A stretch of DNA of 42,813 bases from Oligoflexia bacterium (GCA_019694465.1 JAIBBV010000032.1:1-42813); one strand, 5' to 3'. Numbered from the stretch's first letter, positions 25,610 to 34,280 are shown. The notes: generated by a model from the sequence alone, not told the origin. Made by a program: numbers and translations.

Positions 25610-25634
25610 TAGGGGAATTACAATCTTGCCCCTA
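25610..25634. terminator. Weak hairpin between dnaE2 and the convergent binding-protein gene
   Basis: TAGGGG at 25610-25615 pairs with CCCCTA at 25629-25634, across a 13-base loop. It overlaps the stop codon of the minus-strand gene. No long T tract follows, so terminator function is uncertain. Confidence 0.3.
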
Positions 25635-26645
25635 ATAATCGCTGTTTATCAAATACCCGTCACTGCTAGTAGGCTCACCTTGAGGTGATAGCGAGTATTG
25701 CGCAAATTTTCCAGAGAACCCTGCTAGAATTTTTAATTTTAGTGCAGTCACATCTGTAGCCCCATCTATTTCACGATCTAGAAACTGTAGTAGATCCAAA
25801 GCCAAGGCATCATAGAATGGGAAAGACGGGGCATGCCCCAAAAGATTCGTGTAGTCGGCCAAGAACTGGCGGTATGCCTCTCCATCAAAACGGGCCGAGA
25901 CACAGCGGCCATGTAAGCCAAAATCAGATGGCTTGAAAGGAAAATCGCACAGATTTACTTCTCCAATTAGCGGAATGTTTATTCCATTCTGCGAGAGCGC
26001 CTTCAAGATCAGCTTGGCTGAACCATCTGCGACTGGGGCGAAAATAATGCTTCTGGGTTGCTTTTTCCTGATGCGTAGCAACTCTGCACTATACGACACT
26101 TCCCCTGCACGATAGGACACTTTCTCTACCGCTGCATCCTTAAGCAGCTCTGCTACCCGATCAGCAAATGAAGATGCGTATTCTTGCTCTTCGTAAAGAA
26201 TAGCGACCGGCAGTAGATCTTTTCCCAGCATATGCACTACCCCTTGCGCGACGGAAATCGCATCAGGGTTTAACCGTATTACCTCATCACCAGTCTCACG
26301 AATCCGAGCAGAACCAGCATAAGTGGTTAATATCAAATCTCCGTTGCGCTTAGCGATTGGGGCAACAGCTAGGATGCTTCCACTACAGGCTATGTAAAAA
26401 ATGCGCACGCCTTCGTTCTTAAGCTTTAGGTACGACGAAATAGCGGTTTTTCCCTCGCAGCGATCGTCCTCAAACACCGGAGTCAGTCGCTTTAAGTGGG
26501 CAAGCTCAGCAACGCCTCGCAAGCTGCTGCCCATCAGCTCCGCAGGGCCGGAGAGCGGGAGAATCAAGCCAATTTTTTTGGACTCCGCATACGCTGCAGC
26601 GCTAGTGAGTACAACTACTATAAGCGCAAAAAGCCAACGCATCAT
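25632..26645 (-). CDS. Periplasmic substrate-binding protein, branched-chain amino acid type
   Basis: A 337-residue exported type I periplasmic binding protein (Peripla_BP_6/LivJ-like). The ATG at 26645 begins a signal peptide, MMRWLFALIVVVLTSAAAYA, then SKKIGLILPLSGPAELMGSS, the normal start of the binding fold. Other family features are ILTTYAGSARIRETGDEVIR, VAILYEEQEYASSFADRVAE, PRSIIFAPVADGSAKLILKA and FDGEAYRQFLADYTNLLGHA. The upstream cupin gene ends four bases into this start (ATGA), so the two are translationally coupled. No permease or ATPase is next to it; it may be an orphan sensor-like binding protein or use a transporter elsewhere. Ligand unknown. Confidence 0.86.
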   Translation of the reverse strand: MMRWLFALIVVVLTSAAAYAESKKIGLILPLSGPAELMGSSLRGVAELAHLKRLTPVFEDDRCEGKTAISSYLKLKNEGVRIFYIACSGSILAVAPIAKRNGDLILTTYAGSARIRETGDEVIRLNPDAISVAQGVVHMLGKDLLPVAILYEEQEYASSFADRVAELLKDAAVEKVSYRAGEVSYSAELLRIRKKQPRSIIFAPVADGSAKLILKALSQNGINIPLIGEVNLCDFPFKPSDFGLHGRCVSARFDGEAYRQFLADYTNLLGHAPSFPFYDALALDLLQFLDREIDGATDVTALKLKILAGFSGKFAQYSLSPQGEPTSSDGYLINSDY

Positions 26646-27064
26646 TTGATGGTAATCCCGTACTTTCTGTCTAAAGCCTCGCACTTACTGTCTCGCTGTG
26701 GGTCATCTAGTGGAACAGCACTCATCTCTTCAAAATATCGCTCACAGCCGGCTGGCGTGAAATATACCAGCATCTTGCCAAGCTCGGGACCCAAACTGCG
26801 GAATGAATGTGGAACTTCTCGCTTTGCCATCACAAAGTCTCCAGGTACTACTGTTAGTTGCTTATCGCCAACCCAGAACTGATACTTACCAGCCAAAACG
26901 TAGAACCCTTCATCTTCATGCGCATGCCAATGTAGCGGAGGACCACAATCTGCTGGGTGATGCATTTCCAATAAAGCGCAGACGCCGCTGGTATCAGCTC
27001 CAGTGGCCCTTACTATGACGTGCTGGCGCCCTACATTATAGGAAATAGGTTCATACTTGATCAT
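26642..27064 (-). CDS. Cupin-domain protein
   Basis: A 140-residue single-domain cupin. The motif 1 metal ligands appear in GPPLHWHAHEDEGFYVLAGK (about 41-60; His45, His47, Glu51 region) and motif 2 in VVPGDFVMAKREVPHSFRSL (His86). This fold covers small enzymes and ligand sensors, and no substrate can be read off. The length fits a stand-alone cupin. It is the first gene of a two-gene minus-strand operon with the binding protein, with a four-base overlap. It may bind or modify the compound sensed by its partner. A possible promoter lies just upstream. Confidence 0.85.
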   Translation of the reverse strand: MIKYEPISYNVGRQHVIVRATGADTSGVCALLEMHHPADCGPPLHWHAHEDEGFYVLAGKYQFWVGDKQLTVVPGDFVMAKREVPHSFRSLGPELGKMLVYFTPAGCERYFEEMSAVPLDDPQRDSKCEALDRKYGITIK

Positions 27065-27091
27065 ACCTGGCCCATTAAAGAGTGAGTCGAA

Positions 27092-27122
27092 ATAATACCT
27101 GTTTTACCCTATAGAAAATCAA
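27092..27122 (-). promoter_or_regulatory. Possible promoter for the cupin/binding-protein operon
   Basis: Read on the minus strand, TTGATT (27117-27122) and TATTAT (27092-27097) could be -35 and -10 boxes, but the 19-base spacer is long. The -10 lies 28 bases before the cupin start. Confidence 0.3.
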
Positions 27123-27257
27123 AGCATTCCTTTCTTGGTGGAGCCTGGGCTGGCTGTTTTTAGCAATAATCCCTTCGCCCGTTAGCTGCCCGTCTCTTCA
27201 GCCACGGAAACCACCGAGTCAGGACACTCTGTAAAGCATGCTAGCGCTAGATTTGCA

Positions 27258-27275
27258 TTTTTGCGACCGCAAAAA
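27258..27275. terminator. Perfect 8-bp inverted repeat TTTTTGCG/CGCAAAAA
   Basis: TTTTTGCG and CGCAAAAA are separated by only AC. The T-run and A-run at its ends give a small terminator-like hairpin in either direction. It does not follow a gene directly, so it may instead be part of the region's repeat structure. Confidence 0.4.
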
Positions 27276-27305
27276 CCATATATACTCGGCACCTAGCGTT
27301 CAGCT

Positions 27306-27490
27306 GTAGAAATCTGTATTTGATGAAACGGGCTAACCGAAGCTCTTATGAAACCACAGAGCGCACAAAGTTCACAGAGGATGGTAAGGGTCCTAGAGCC
27401 CTAACCTTTGTGAACTTTGTGCGCTCTGTGGTTTTTAGTTAGCCACTTAATGTCTGACACTGTCTGTCAGATCGAATAGCGATTATTGCA
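27306..27490. repeat. Dispersed repeat A, intact copy with perfect 26-bp inverted repeat
   Basis: Perfect 26-bp arms lie at 27351-27376 and 27409-27434 around a 32-base loop that itself has a shorter imperfect stem (AGGG/CCCT). Flanking GGCTAAC (27331-27337) and GTTAGCC (27438-27444) pair as well, extending the structure. The tail TCTGACACTGTCTGTCAGA forms a second hairpin. The arm core CACAGAGCGCACAAAG recalls CACAGAG-type repeats common in bacterial genomes. It has no coding capacity and looks like a non-autonomous mobile (MITE/REP-like) element. A truncated copy lies at 17792-17895. It ends 28 bases before the TMTC-like start. Confidence 0.8.
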
Positions 27491-27518
27491 GATCAGCTTT
27501 TCACAAAAGTCATTAGTG

Positions 27519-29090
27519 ATGAATATATCAAAGCTTCCTCGACTACTCCCATTTTTGGCTGCTACCTTATGTGTGCTACTATACCTACCGAGCGCTGATT
27601 TTAACTTTGCCTTCGATGACGCGCTGCAAATTATATACAACCCCCTGATTACTGTTAATAATGGGCTCTCTGGTTTTTTAACACCATTTTTCTCCCCTAC
27701 CCCGCCCGGCAACTTATTTAGGCCACTTAGTATTCTAAGCTACAAGATAAACTACGCTTTTGCTGGACTTGTTCCCTACCCATACCATCAGACCAACATT
27801 ATTCTTTTTGCCATTTATTCACTTATAGTCGTGTCTTTCATCGCTGGCTGGTTGAAGGATATGCGCCTTACACTTTGGGCGAGCCTGCTGTACCTAGCCC
27901 ACCCTCTACATGTAGAAGTTGTTGCCAATGTGATAGGACGTGCTGAACTACTCTCGGCAATTTTTGGTCTAGCCGGTTGCCTCTGTCTTTCTTCGGCCCT
28001 AAGAGCTTCCTCATTATGCCGTTCGCCGCTACTCAGCTGCTTTTATTTAGTAAGCTCAGCAATTTGCTTAAGCTTTGCTGGTTTAGCCAAAGAGTCTGGC
28101 ATCCTATTTATTGCGCTCGCTCCAGCTTATGCCTGGATTTCTCGCCCAGACAAATCTCATGCAGCACCCAGTCAAATTTTTATTTTCTGGACTGGCTTGA
28201 TTCTATTACTGGCGGCTGCCGTTCCCCTCGCTCTTCGCTACCTGGCACTCGGTGATAACTTTGTGCTCCGCCCTGATGCTAAAGTTTGGGTTGAAAACCC
28301 GCTTTTTCATCTCTCGGCATCACAGCGCACTATTCCAGCGCTTCGAATTCTTGGAGAATATGTAGTACGCGTTATTGCGCCGTTTCACCTTTCCGCTGAC
28401 TACTCCCAGAGCCCACAACAATTACTGGCAGACACATATTCCATGCATGGGCTGGTTGTATTCTCTAGTTTGGGTCTACTTATCACTTTGTGGATTCGCA
28501 AACGCACAAAACCCTACGCCTTTGGAATGCTTTGGTTCTTAATCGCCTTTGCGTTAACGAGCAATTTAATCACCCCAATCGGAACAATAATGGGAGAGCG
28601 TCTAGCATTCACTCCAAGTTTGGGACTAATTGTTTTCTTAGTTGGAGCATTCAACGAGGCCTTTCAACTACCAAGCCAACGTAAAATTCTGGCTATATTT
28701 GCTGCACTGCTTTTGCTGACCTTAGCGTGCAGGACACTGCAACGCATCAAAATATGGGCAGATAACCGCACACTGTTCTCTGCTACAGTTCAAGATCGGC
28801 CGGGAAGCCCAAAGGCACATTACTTGCTGGCAGTGGATTACTACCAGAACTCAAAGGATGACGTTCAGGCCGAACAGCATCTACGCACTGCCCTAGCCAT
28901 ATATCCAAATTACTTAGCTGCCGAACGTCTTATGGCCGACATTATGTTGGCTAGGAAGGATTGGGGACGACTGGAATATTGGTATCGCCGAATCTTGGAC
29001 AATGCCCCGCAGCAAGATGATGTACGTGAAGGACTAGAAAAGCTAATGACTGCTAAGGAAAAAGCGCGCTCAACAAACCTTCAGCACTAA
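27519..29090 (+). CDS. TMTC-like multi-span membrane protein with TPR tail
   Basis: A 523-residue integral membrane protein starting at ATG 27519; a TTG at 27486 lies inside the repeat element and is unlikely. About ten hydrophobic helices follow. FNFAFDDALQIIYNPLI (periplasmic DD loop), FRPLSILSYKINYAF, YPYHQTNIILF and LLYLAHPLHVEVVANVIGRA match the DUF1736/TMTC family, membrane glycosyltransferases related to eukaryotic O-mannosyltransferases. The tail (about 445-520, SPKAHYLLAVDYYQNSKDD) looks like two tetratricopeptide repeats. It stands alone, and ends 60 bases before the convergent cox genes with a hairpin between. A role in protein glycosylation is inferred by family. Confidence 0.8.
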   Translation: MNISKLPRLLPFLAATLCVLLYLPSADFNFAFDDALQIIYNPLITVNNGLSGFLTPFFSPTPPGNLFRPLSILSYKINYAFAGLVPYPYHQTNIILFAIYSLIVVSFIAGWLKDMRLTLWASLLYLAHPLHVEVVANVIGRAELLSAIFGLAGCLCLSSALRASSLCRSPLLSCFYLVSSAICLSFAGLAKESGILFIALAPAYAWISRPDKSHAAPSQIFIFWTGLILLLAAAVPLALRYLALGDNFVLRPDAKVWVENPLFHLSASQRTIPALRILGEYVVRVIAPFHLSADYSQSPQQLLADTYSMHGLVVFSSLGLLITLWIRKRTKPYAFGMLWFLIAFALTSNLITPIGTIMGERLAFTPSLGLIVFLVGAFNEAFQLPSQRKILAIFAALLLLTLACRTLQRIKIWADNRTLFSATVQDRPGSPKAHYLLAVDYYQNSKDDVQAEQHLRTALAIYPNYLAAERLMADIMLARKDWGRLEYWYRRILDNAPQQDDVREGLEKLMTAKEKARSTNLQH

Positions 29091-29098
29091 TTAGTGAC

Positions 29099-29118
29099 CC
29101 CGGCACTGTTATGCCGGG
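29099..29118. terminator. Bidirectional terminator-like hairpin
   Basis: CCCGGCA at 29099-29105 pairs perfectly with TGCCGGG at 29112-29118 around CTGTTA. It sits in the short gap between two convergent genes. There is no clean T tract on either strand. Confidence 0.6.
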
Positions 29119-29150
29119 CGCCTTACAAAAATGCCCGACTCAAGCGTCTC

Positions 29151-29531
29151 TCAATGGTGTGCCGCAGCGCCCGAACTAGCTGCTGGCGCGCTCACATGCA
29201 CAGTTGGGTCAGAGCGAAATGGATTATCCAAAAAGACACCGCCAATTAGCAGCCCCAACAAGAAAATTGGGAAAAATGCGAACATCCAAGTAATTGGCTT
29301 TTCATACTTAAGGTGCATAAAGAACAAGGCAACCAACATGGCCTTAACTGAAGCAACCAGCATGGCAATTACAATGTTCAGTACGCCGAAATCGACTCGT
29401 GATACGGCAACTGTAATAACAGTCAGTGCTACTAGTGAACCGAAGACAGTCGCATAAACCTTGTACGGCACTACGTGCCCCAATTCATGCGAGATATCAT
29501 CGTGCGAGTGAGATCCGTGATGGTGCGACAT
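29151..29531 (-). CDS. ctaF: Cytochrome c oxidase subunit IV (caa3 type)
   Basis: A 126-residue small subunit of the caa3-type oxidase, with three hydrophobic helices (YKVYATVFGSLVALTVITVA; LNIVIAMLVASVKAMLVALF; WMFAFFPIFLLGLLIGG), the middle one ending in the family-typical FFMHLKYE. The N-terminus is His-rich (MSHHHGSHSHDD), which might bind metal but may be incidental. The gene starts nine bases after ctaE and is the last of the cox operon. Function is structural support of the oxidase in the inner membrane. Confidence 0.88.
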   Translation of the reverse strand: MSHHHGSHSHDDISHELGHVVPYKVYATVFGSLVALTVITVAVSRVDFGVLNIVIAMLVASVKAMLVALFFMHLKYEKPITWMFAFFPIFLLGLLIGGVFLDNPFRSDPTVHVSAPAASSGAAAHH

Positions 29532-29540
29532 TGTCGTCTC

Positions 29541-30200
29541 CTAACCAACCAAATACAGTAATGGAAATAGATAAATCCAGATCAGATCGACCAAGTGCCA
29601 GTACAGCGCTCCTACCTCGACCGGTGTGTAATAATCAGCCGAAAAACGATTGCGCTGCGCCTTGCGGAATACCCAGAACAGAAGGCCCATACCAGCGATG
29701 ACGTGGAAGGCATGCAGACCTGTCATGCAATAATATAATCCAAAGAAGCTCTTATAAGCTTGGTTGAACTCTGCGCCATTAAATTCGGCAGTTCCTGGGA
29801 AAAGTCCGTGATGATACTTAGCGCTCCATTCAAAGTACTTAATCACCAAGAAAATACAACCACAGCAAATAGTGAAGAGTAGGTTCTTTCGCACCCGCGC
29901 ATTATCACCATGTTGCGCTGCATCCACCGCAAGCGCCGCTGTGAAGCTACTAAAAAGAAGAACCAAGGTATTAACTGCGCCAAGCTGCCAGTTTAGGTGA
30001 TGGCTAGCATGGTGGAACTCTGACAAATAGTACCAGCGATAAACTGCGAAGGCTGCGAACAAGCCCCCGAAGAGCAAAACCTCAGTCGCCAGAAACAACC
30101 ACATGCCGAACTTAGCGGCATGATAAGCTGTAACGGGATCCATGTGATGAACATGCGGAGGTCCTTGCTCCTGATCCGCTGTTTGCGCATACGTACTCAT
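29541..30200 (-). CDS. ctaE: Cytochrome c oxidase subunit III
   Basis: A 219-residue membrane subunit with about five to seven helices. The signatures are KFGMWLFLATEVLLFGGLFA at the N-terminus, WQLGAVNTLVLLFSSFTAAL, and the C-terminal LTGLHAFHVIAGMGLLFWVF-like and ALYWHLVDLIWIYLFPLLYL stretch, all typical of the heme-copper oxidase subunit III fold. It follows ctaD by 70 bases and precedes ctaF by nine. It belongs to the proton-pumping oxygen reductase in the inner membrane. Confidence 0.93.
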   Translation of the reverse strand: MSTYAQTADQEQGPPHVHHMDPVTAYHAAKFGMWLFLATEVLLFGGLFAAFAVYRWYYLSEFHHASHHLNWQLGAVNTLVLLFSSFTAALAVDAAQHGDNARVRKNLLFTICCGCIFLVIKYFEWSAKYHHGLFPGTAEFNGAEFNQAYKSFFGLYYCMTGLHAFHVIAGMGLLFWVFRKAQRNRFSADYYTPVEVGALYWHLVDLIWIYLFPLLYLVG

Positions 30201-30270
30201 ACGGCATCCTTAGTAAGTATCGAACTCATTAAACTAAAAACAACTCATTTAAGCGCAAGCACTAACTATG

Positions 30271-31965
30271 CTAGTGCGAGCCTCCCTCCACCGGTTCGCC
30301 ATAACCATAGGTCCAGTCGGTCACTACCGGGGTTTCCTTAAAGTTCTCATGTAGCGGTGGCGACTGAGTCTGCCACTCAAGCGACAAAGAATTATACGGA
30401 TTGCTTGGGGCCTTACGCTTACTGAACAACGCCGCAAATAACAAATTCATCAAGGCAGCTGTGTATCCAATCGCGTTAACATAAGAGCCAACAGTCGAAA
30501 TCTGATGTAGTGGCTCAAACTGAGGCAGATAGTCGTAATAGCGACGTGGCATTCCCTCCATTCCGAGCACAAACTGCGGCAGGAACGTCAGATTGAATCC
30601 TACGAAATCTAGGACCCAAGCAAATCTGGCGAGGGTTTCATTATACATCTTGTCTGACATCTTGGGGAACCAGAAGTGCAGGGCAGCCATTAGCCCGATC
30701 ACAGCTCCACCCTGGATGGTGTAGTGGAAGTGGGCAACGACAAAGTATGTATCATGATAGAATACATCAACAGCCAAAGTGGCTAGATAAATACCCGTCG
30801 TACCTGCCACCATGAACAAGAACACAAAGCCCATCGCGTAAAGCATGGGCGACTCAAAACGAATTGAGCCCTTGTACATAGTGCTAACCCAGTTAAACAC
30901 TTTCACGGCTGTTGGAACGGCCACAAAGAATGTCGCAGCCGAGAAGTAGATCGCGGAAGTATCTGAGATTCCAGCTACAAACATGTGGTGCGCCCATACT
31001 AGGAAACCGATGAAGGCGATTGCCAAAGAGGCGTAGCACACGGCGCGATAACCGAAGATTGGCTTGCGCGAGAAAACAGGGATGATTTCTCCAACTACAC
31101 CAAAGGCTGGAAGCACCATGATATACACGACCGGGTGCGAGTAGAACCAGAAGAAATGCTCAAAAAGAACCGGATCTCCTCCAAGCTGAGGATTGAATAT
31201 CCCAACACCCATGGCGCGTTCCATGATGAGCAACAACAAGGTAATGCCTACCACCGGGGTAGCAAGAGTTTGAATGATCGCTGTCGCGTAGGTTGCCCAT
31301 ACAAAAACGGGCAAACGATCCCAGCTCATACCTGGAGCGCGTAACTTATGCACAGTTACAACGAAGTTCAAACCTGTCAAAATTGATGAAAATCCTAAGA
31401 CAAAGGCTGCACCAGTCATCCATATAACCGAACTACCAGACTGCAAGCTGTAAGGCGCGTAGAAGGTCCAGCCCGTATCGACTGGTCCAATTAGCCCTAG
31501 CCCAGCTAGAAACTTCTGAAGTCCCTCAGGACCGATCGGCCGAATCAATGCCACTAGCGCCATAATCGCGCCGAGCACATAGATGTAATAGCTCATCAGA
31601 TTAAGGCGCGGGAAAGCCACATCCTTAGCTCCGATCATGAGTGGCAACAAGAAATTCCCCATCGTGGCTGGAATGCCAGGTACGATAAAAAGGAAGATCA
31701 TTATTGCGCCATGGAGCGTAAAGAACATGTTATATGTCTCTGCATCCATGATGTCCCTTCCTGCGTGCATGAGCTCTGTTCGCACCAGAAGGGCGAATAC
31801 TCCAGCCACAAAGAAGAAGATTAGGATTGTGAACAAATAAAGCAGCCCAATCCGCTTATGATCGACGGTTGTAACCCATGACCAAAAACCCTTGGGATAC
31901 TTAAGGTAGTTATGATCGTCATCGTGGCAACTATTACAGGTACCTGCCGTGCACTGCGAACTCAT
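30271..31965 (-). CDS. ctaD: Cytochrome c oxidase subunit I
   Basis: The catalytic subunit, 564 residues from ATG 31965, preceded by GGAGAG. It carries the haem-copper centre of the oxygen reductase. Seen: WVTTVDHKRIGLLYLFT, the His-bearing FTLHGAIMIFLFIVPGIPA, HFFWFYSHPVVYIMVLPAFG (CuB His-Pro-x-Val-Tyr), HHMFVAGIS and DTYFVVAHFHYTIQGGAVIG (haem ligands). About twelve helices are present. The N-terminus is odd: MSSQCTAGTCNSCHDDDHN, Cys-rich with a CxxCH pattern, not part of the usual oxidase. A longer frame to 32049 lacks good support. It lies 34 bases after ctaC. Confidence 0.96.
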   Translation of the reverse strand: MSSQCTAGTCNSCHDDDHNYLKYPKGFWSWVTTVDHKRIGLLYLFTILIFFFVAGVFALLVRTELMHAGRDIMDAETYNMFFTLHGAIMIFLFIVPGIPATMGNFLLPLMIGAKDVAFPRLNLMSYYIYVLGAIMALVALIRPIGPEGLQKFLAGLGLIGPVDTGWTFYAPYSLQSGSSVIWMTGAAFVLGFSSILTGLNFVVTVHKLRAPGMSWDRLPVFVWATYATAIIQTLATPVVGITLLLLIMERAMGVGIFNPQLGGDPVLFEHFFWFYSHPVVYIMVLPAFGVVGEIIPVFSRKPIFGYRAVCYASLAIAFIGFLVWAHHMFVAGISDTSAIYFSAATFFVAVPTAVKVFNWVSTMYKGSIRFESPMLYAMGFVFLFMVAGTTGIYLATLAVDVFYHDTYFVVAHFHYTIQGGAVIGLMAALHFWFPKMSDKMYNETLARFAWVLDFVGFNLTFLPQFVLGMEGMPRRYYDYLPQFEPLHQISTVGSYVNAIGYTAALMNLLFAALFSKRKAPSNPYNSLSLEWQTQSPPLHENFKETPVVTDWTYGYGEPVEGGSH

Positions 31966-31999
31966 GTTCTCTCCATCACTCTGCAACAAACTTACGAAA

Positions 32000-33292
32000 C
32001 TACTTAACTGTCTTGAGGTACTCGATGATATTCTTGATGTCATCGTCATTCAGGCGACCCTGGAATGGTGGCATCATGTTCGCGAAACCCTCAACAATCT
32101 GCGCGCCCGGATTAAGAATTGAATTCTTAATATAAGCATCGTCGACGGTAACTGAGCTGCCGTCAGTTAGTTTTTCTTGGCGTCCATATACGCCTTTGAA
32201 AGTTGGGCCCACAACTTTGGATCCATCAACTGAGTGGCATCCGAAGCAGGCATAGGCGGCATCGCGATAGATATGCTCTCCCTTTTGCGCTGGAGTCATA
32301 TTGGCAGCATTTACAGCCGCTTCAGCCTTTGGAGCCGCCGCTACAGCTGAGCCATCCTGTGCTCGTATGAATGCTATAAGACCATCAACGTCCTCATCAG
32401 AAAGTTGGCCAGCAAATGCCGGCATCACATTCGGTGGGAAAGTTGCAACAACCTTCTTGTTAGGATCTAAGATCGATTCCTTAATGTAATTCTCATCTAC
32501 TACCTGCTCGCTGCCATCGCTAAGCTTCTCAGTACGGCCAACAAGCTTCATTAACGATGGGCCAACGAGGCGTGAGCCATCTAAGCTGTGACAAGCATTA
32601 CAGCCTTTCTGTTGGAAGAGGGCCTTTCCGCGCTCAGCTGGTCCCAACTTAGCCATTAATGCTTCTTCACTGCGGTCATTCAACCAACGCCCAAACTCAG
32701 CTTCTGACACTACATGTAACTTTGCGAGCATGGCTGAATGGTCCTTGCCGCAGTACTCTGTACAAAACGCCTGAAACACGCCTTCTTTAATTGGGCGAAA
32801 CCAAAGATAGGTGTACTGGCCTGGGACTGCATCTTTCTTTACACGCATGGAGGGCAAGAAAAAGCTGTGCAGCACATCGCGCGAGCTAATGACTAGCTTA
32901 ATTGGCTTATTAACTGGAACAACCAACTCCGAGGTTGTTTTCTTTCCGTTAGAGTACTCGAAATCCCACTTCCACTTCTGACCACGTACATCGATCGTGA
33001 TGGCATCAGCAGGAACAGTTCGCATGTCGCGATAGTACGCGATTCCCCAGTAGGCGATAAAAATACACACCAAAGTTGGAACCACCGTCCAGATCGCCTC
33101 AAGTGTGTGACTACCTAAGATACGTGGAGTCGCATGATCCACGCCGTCACGTCGACGATAGCGGATAGCGAAATAAATCATGGCCCCAACAATGGCCACG
33201 GTGAAAAAGACTGAAAGATCAGTAATTAGGTTATTAATCCAGTCGATATTAGGGGCGAACTCTGAGGCTGGCTCAGGCAAGAAGCGAAACAT
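32000..33292 (-). CDS. ctaC: Cytochrome c oxidase subunit II with two fused cytochrome c domains
   Basis: A 430-residue subunit II that passes electrons to subunit I. Two N-terminal helices (about 20-45 and 60-85) precede the cupredoxin domain with its CuA site: His142 (DVLHSFFLP), then CTEYCGKDHSAM (Cys177, Cys181, His185, Met188). Two cytochrome c domains follow: CNACHSLDG (231-239) with NVMPAFAGQLSDED, and CFGCHSVDG (349-357) with NMMPPFQGRLNDDD. The usual caa3 subunit II has one such domain, so this is a diheme variant. The two domains are similar to each other, suggesting internal duplication. It lies 137 bases downstream of the sco gene and starts the cox run ctaC-ctaD-ctaE-ctaF. Confidence 0.95.
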   Translation of the reverse strand: MFRFLPEPASEFAPNIDWINNLITDLSVFFTVAIVGAMIYFAIRYRRRDGVDHATPRILGSHTLEAIWTVVPTLVCIFIAYWGIAYYRDMRTVPADAITIDVRGQKWKWDFEYSNGKKTTSELVVPVNKPIKLVISSRDVLHSFFLPSMRVKKDAVPGQYTYLWFRPIKEGVFQAFCTEYCGKDHSAMLAKLHVVSEAEFGRWLNDRSEEALMAKLGPAERGKALFQQKGCNACHSLDGSRLVGPSLMKLVGRTEKLSDGSEQVVDENYIKESILDPNKKVVATFPPNVMPAFAGQLSDEDVDGLIAFIRAQDGSAVAAAPKAEAAVNAANMTPAQKGEHIYRDAAYACFGCHSVDGSKVVGPTFKGVYGRQEKLTDGSSVTVDDAYIKNSILNPGAQIVEGFANMMPPFQGRLNDDDIKNIIEYLKTVK

Positions 33293-33428
33293 TTACGTCC
33301 TCGCAAAAAACACAACACATGCACAAAGCGCCGTTTTCACCGAACAGCAGCCTATTCTAACGCGTCTATACCCGGTGAAAGCGAACGCAACAGAAATCCT
33401 GGGAAATTTGCATCAACACTACTCTTGA

Positions 33429-34244
33429 TCAACCTTTCCGGCTAGAGCTCACAAGCTCCCCCCGTCGAAGCAGCCACAGCGTTACGACTAGTGCTACCAA
33501 AGTTAGCGCAGCCCCCACTCGCATAAGATTGAATGCCGCCCATGTATATCGCCCCTTCGTTTGATCAAAGCGAAAGCAGAACAATAGAACATGATCTAGC
33601 GGCGTTCCAATACTTCCCCGGCTAGCCTCGACAAGGGCTAGCTTTACATCCCGCGCTGCCGCGCTAATACCGGTAAAATACTGTGAAATCTGTCCGTCGG
33701 GTGTCAATATCATTATTGCCGCGCTGTGAGCAAACTCTCCCTTGTCCGGGGAATAATTAAACCCCACCTCTTTCATTAAGCTCTCAGCGCTGCCACCATC
33801 CCCAATTAAAAACCGCCAACCCCCGCTAGAAGCTTGTTCCTTGTTTGGGAGGCTAGACCAATTGTCATTGGCTCGTTCTAATGCGCGCTCAGTCGTATCT
33901 GAGGAGTCAAAACTAACTGTGAGCACCCTATAATCTTGGCCAAGCACTAAGCCAAGTTCGCTTACAAGTTCAGCGACGTGCTTAAGGACCAAGCCGCATA
34001 AATGCTGACAGTGATAGTAGGCTGGAACTACAATAAACGGGCGCCCGTCCTTGGCAAAATCACGCAGCCGCCCTTTAGTACCATCCTCAGCAATAAAATT
34101 GCCGTCCATTGAGATCTTAGCCCCTAGTACAGTTGTCGGGCCGAGACTGGGAATCACATGCTCTGGCTGTTCAATTGCTAAGCAGCTTGAAACACTCAAG
34201 AAAAGTGCAAATAGCAAGCAAAGCAGGTGAGACAAAATCCGCAT
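33429..34244 (-). CDS. SCO1/SenC-family copper chaperone
   Basis: A 271-residue exported thioredoxin-fold protein that delivers copper to the CuA site of subunit II. A signal peptide MRILSHLLCLLFALFLSVSS precedes LGAKISMDGNFIAEDGTKGR. The copper site is PAYYHCQHLCGLVLKHVAEL (CxxxC) with the distant His in FAHSAAIMILTPDGQISQYF. The C-terminus has one membrane helix (AALTLVALVVTLWLL) and a basic tail, which may anchor it. It heads the minus-strand cox run, so co-expression with the oxidase it matures fits. The 136-base gap to ctaC has no visible gene. Confidence 0.9.
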   Translation of the reverse strand: MRILSHLLCLLFALFLSVSSCLAIEQPEHVIPSLGPTTVLGAKISMDGNFIAEDGTKGRLRDFAKDGRPFIVVPAYYHCQHLCGLVLKHVAELVSELGLVLGQDYRVLTVSFDSSDTTERALERANDNWSSLPNKEQASSGGWRFLIGDGGSAESLMKEVGFNYSPDKGEFAHSAAIMILTPDGQISQYFTGISAAARDVKLALVEASRGSIGTPLDHVLLFCFRFDQTKGRYTWAAFNLMRVGAALTLVALVVTLWLLRRGELVSSSRKG

Positions 34245-34280
34245 ACGACATTGCTAACACCTTTCCCGTGGATTTAGAAC

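Larger units (their letters stand above)
27065..27518. other. 454-base intergenic region with palindromes and repeat A
   Basis: No credible gene is seen between the divergent cupin and TMTC-like genes. It holds a candidate promoter (27092-27122), the perfect palindrome CTAGCGCTAG (27241-27250), an 8-bp T/A-rich inverted repeat (27258-27275), TATACT at 27281 and the intact repeat A (27306-27490). Confidence 0.6.
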
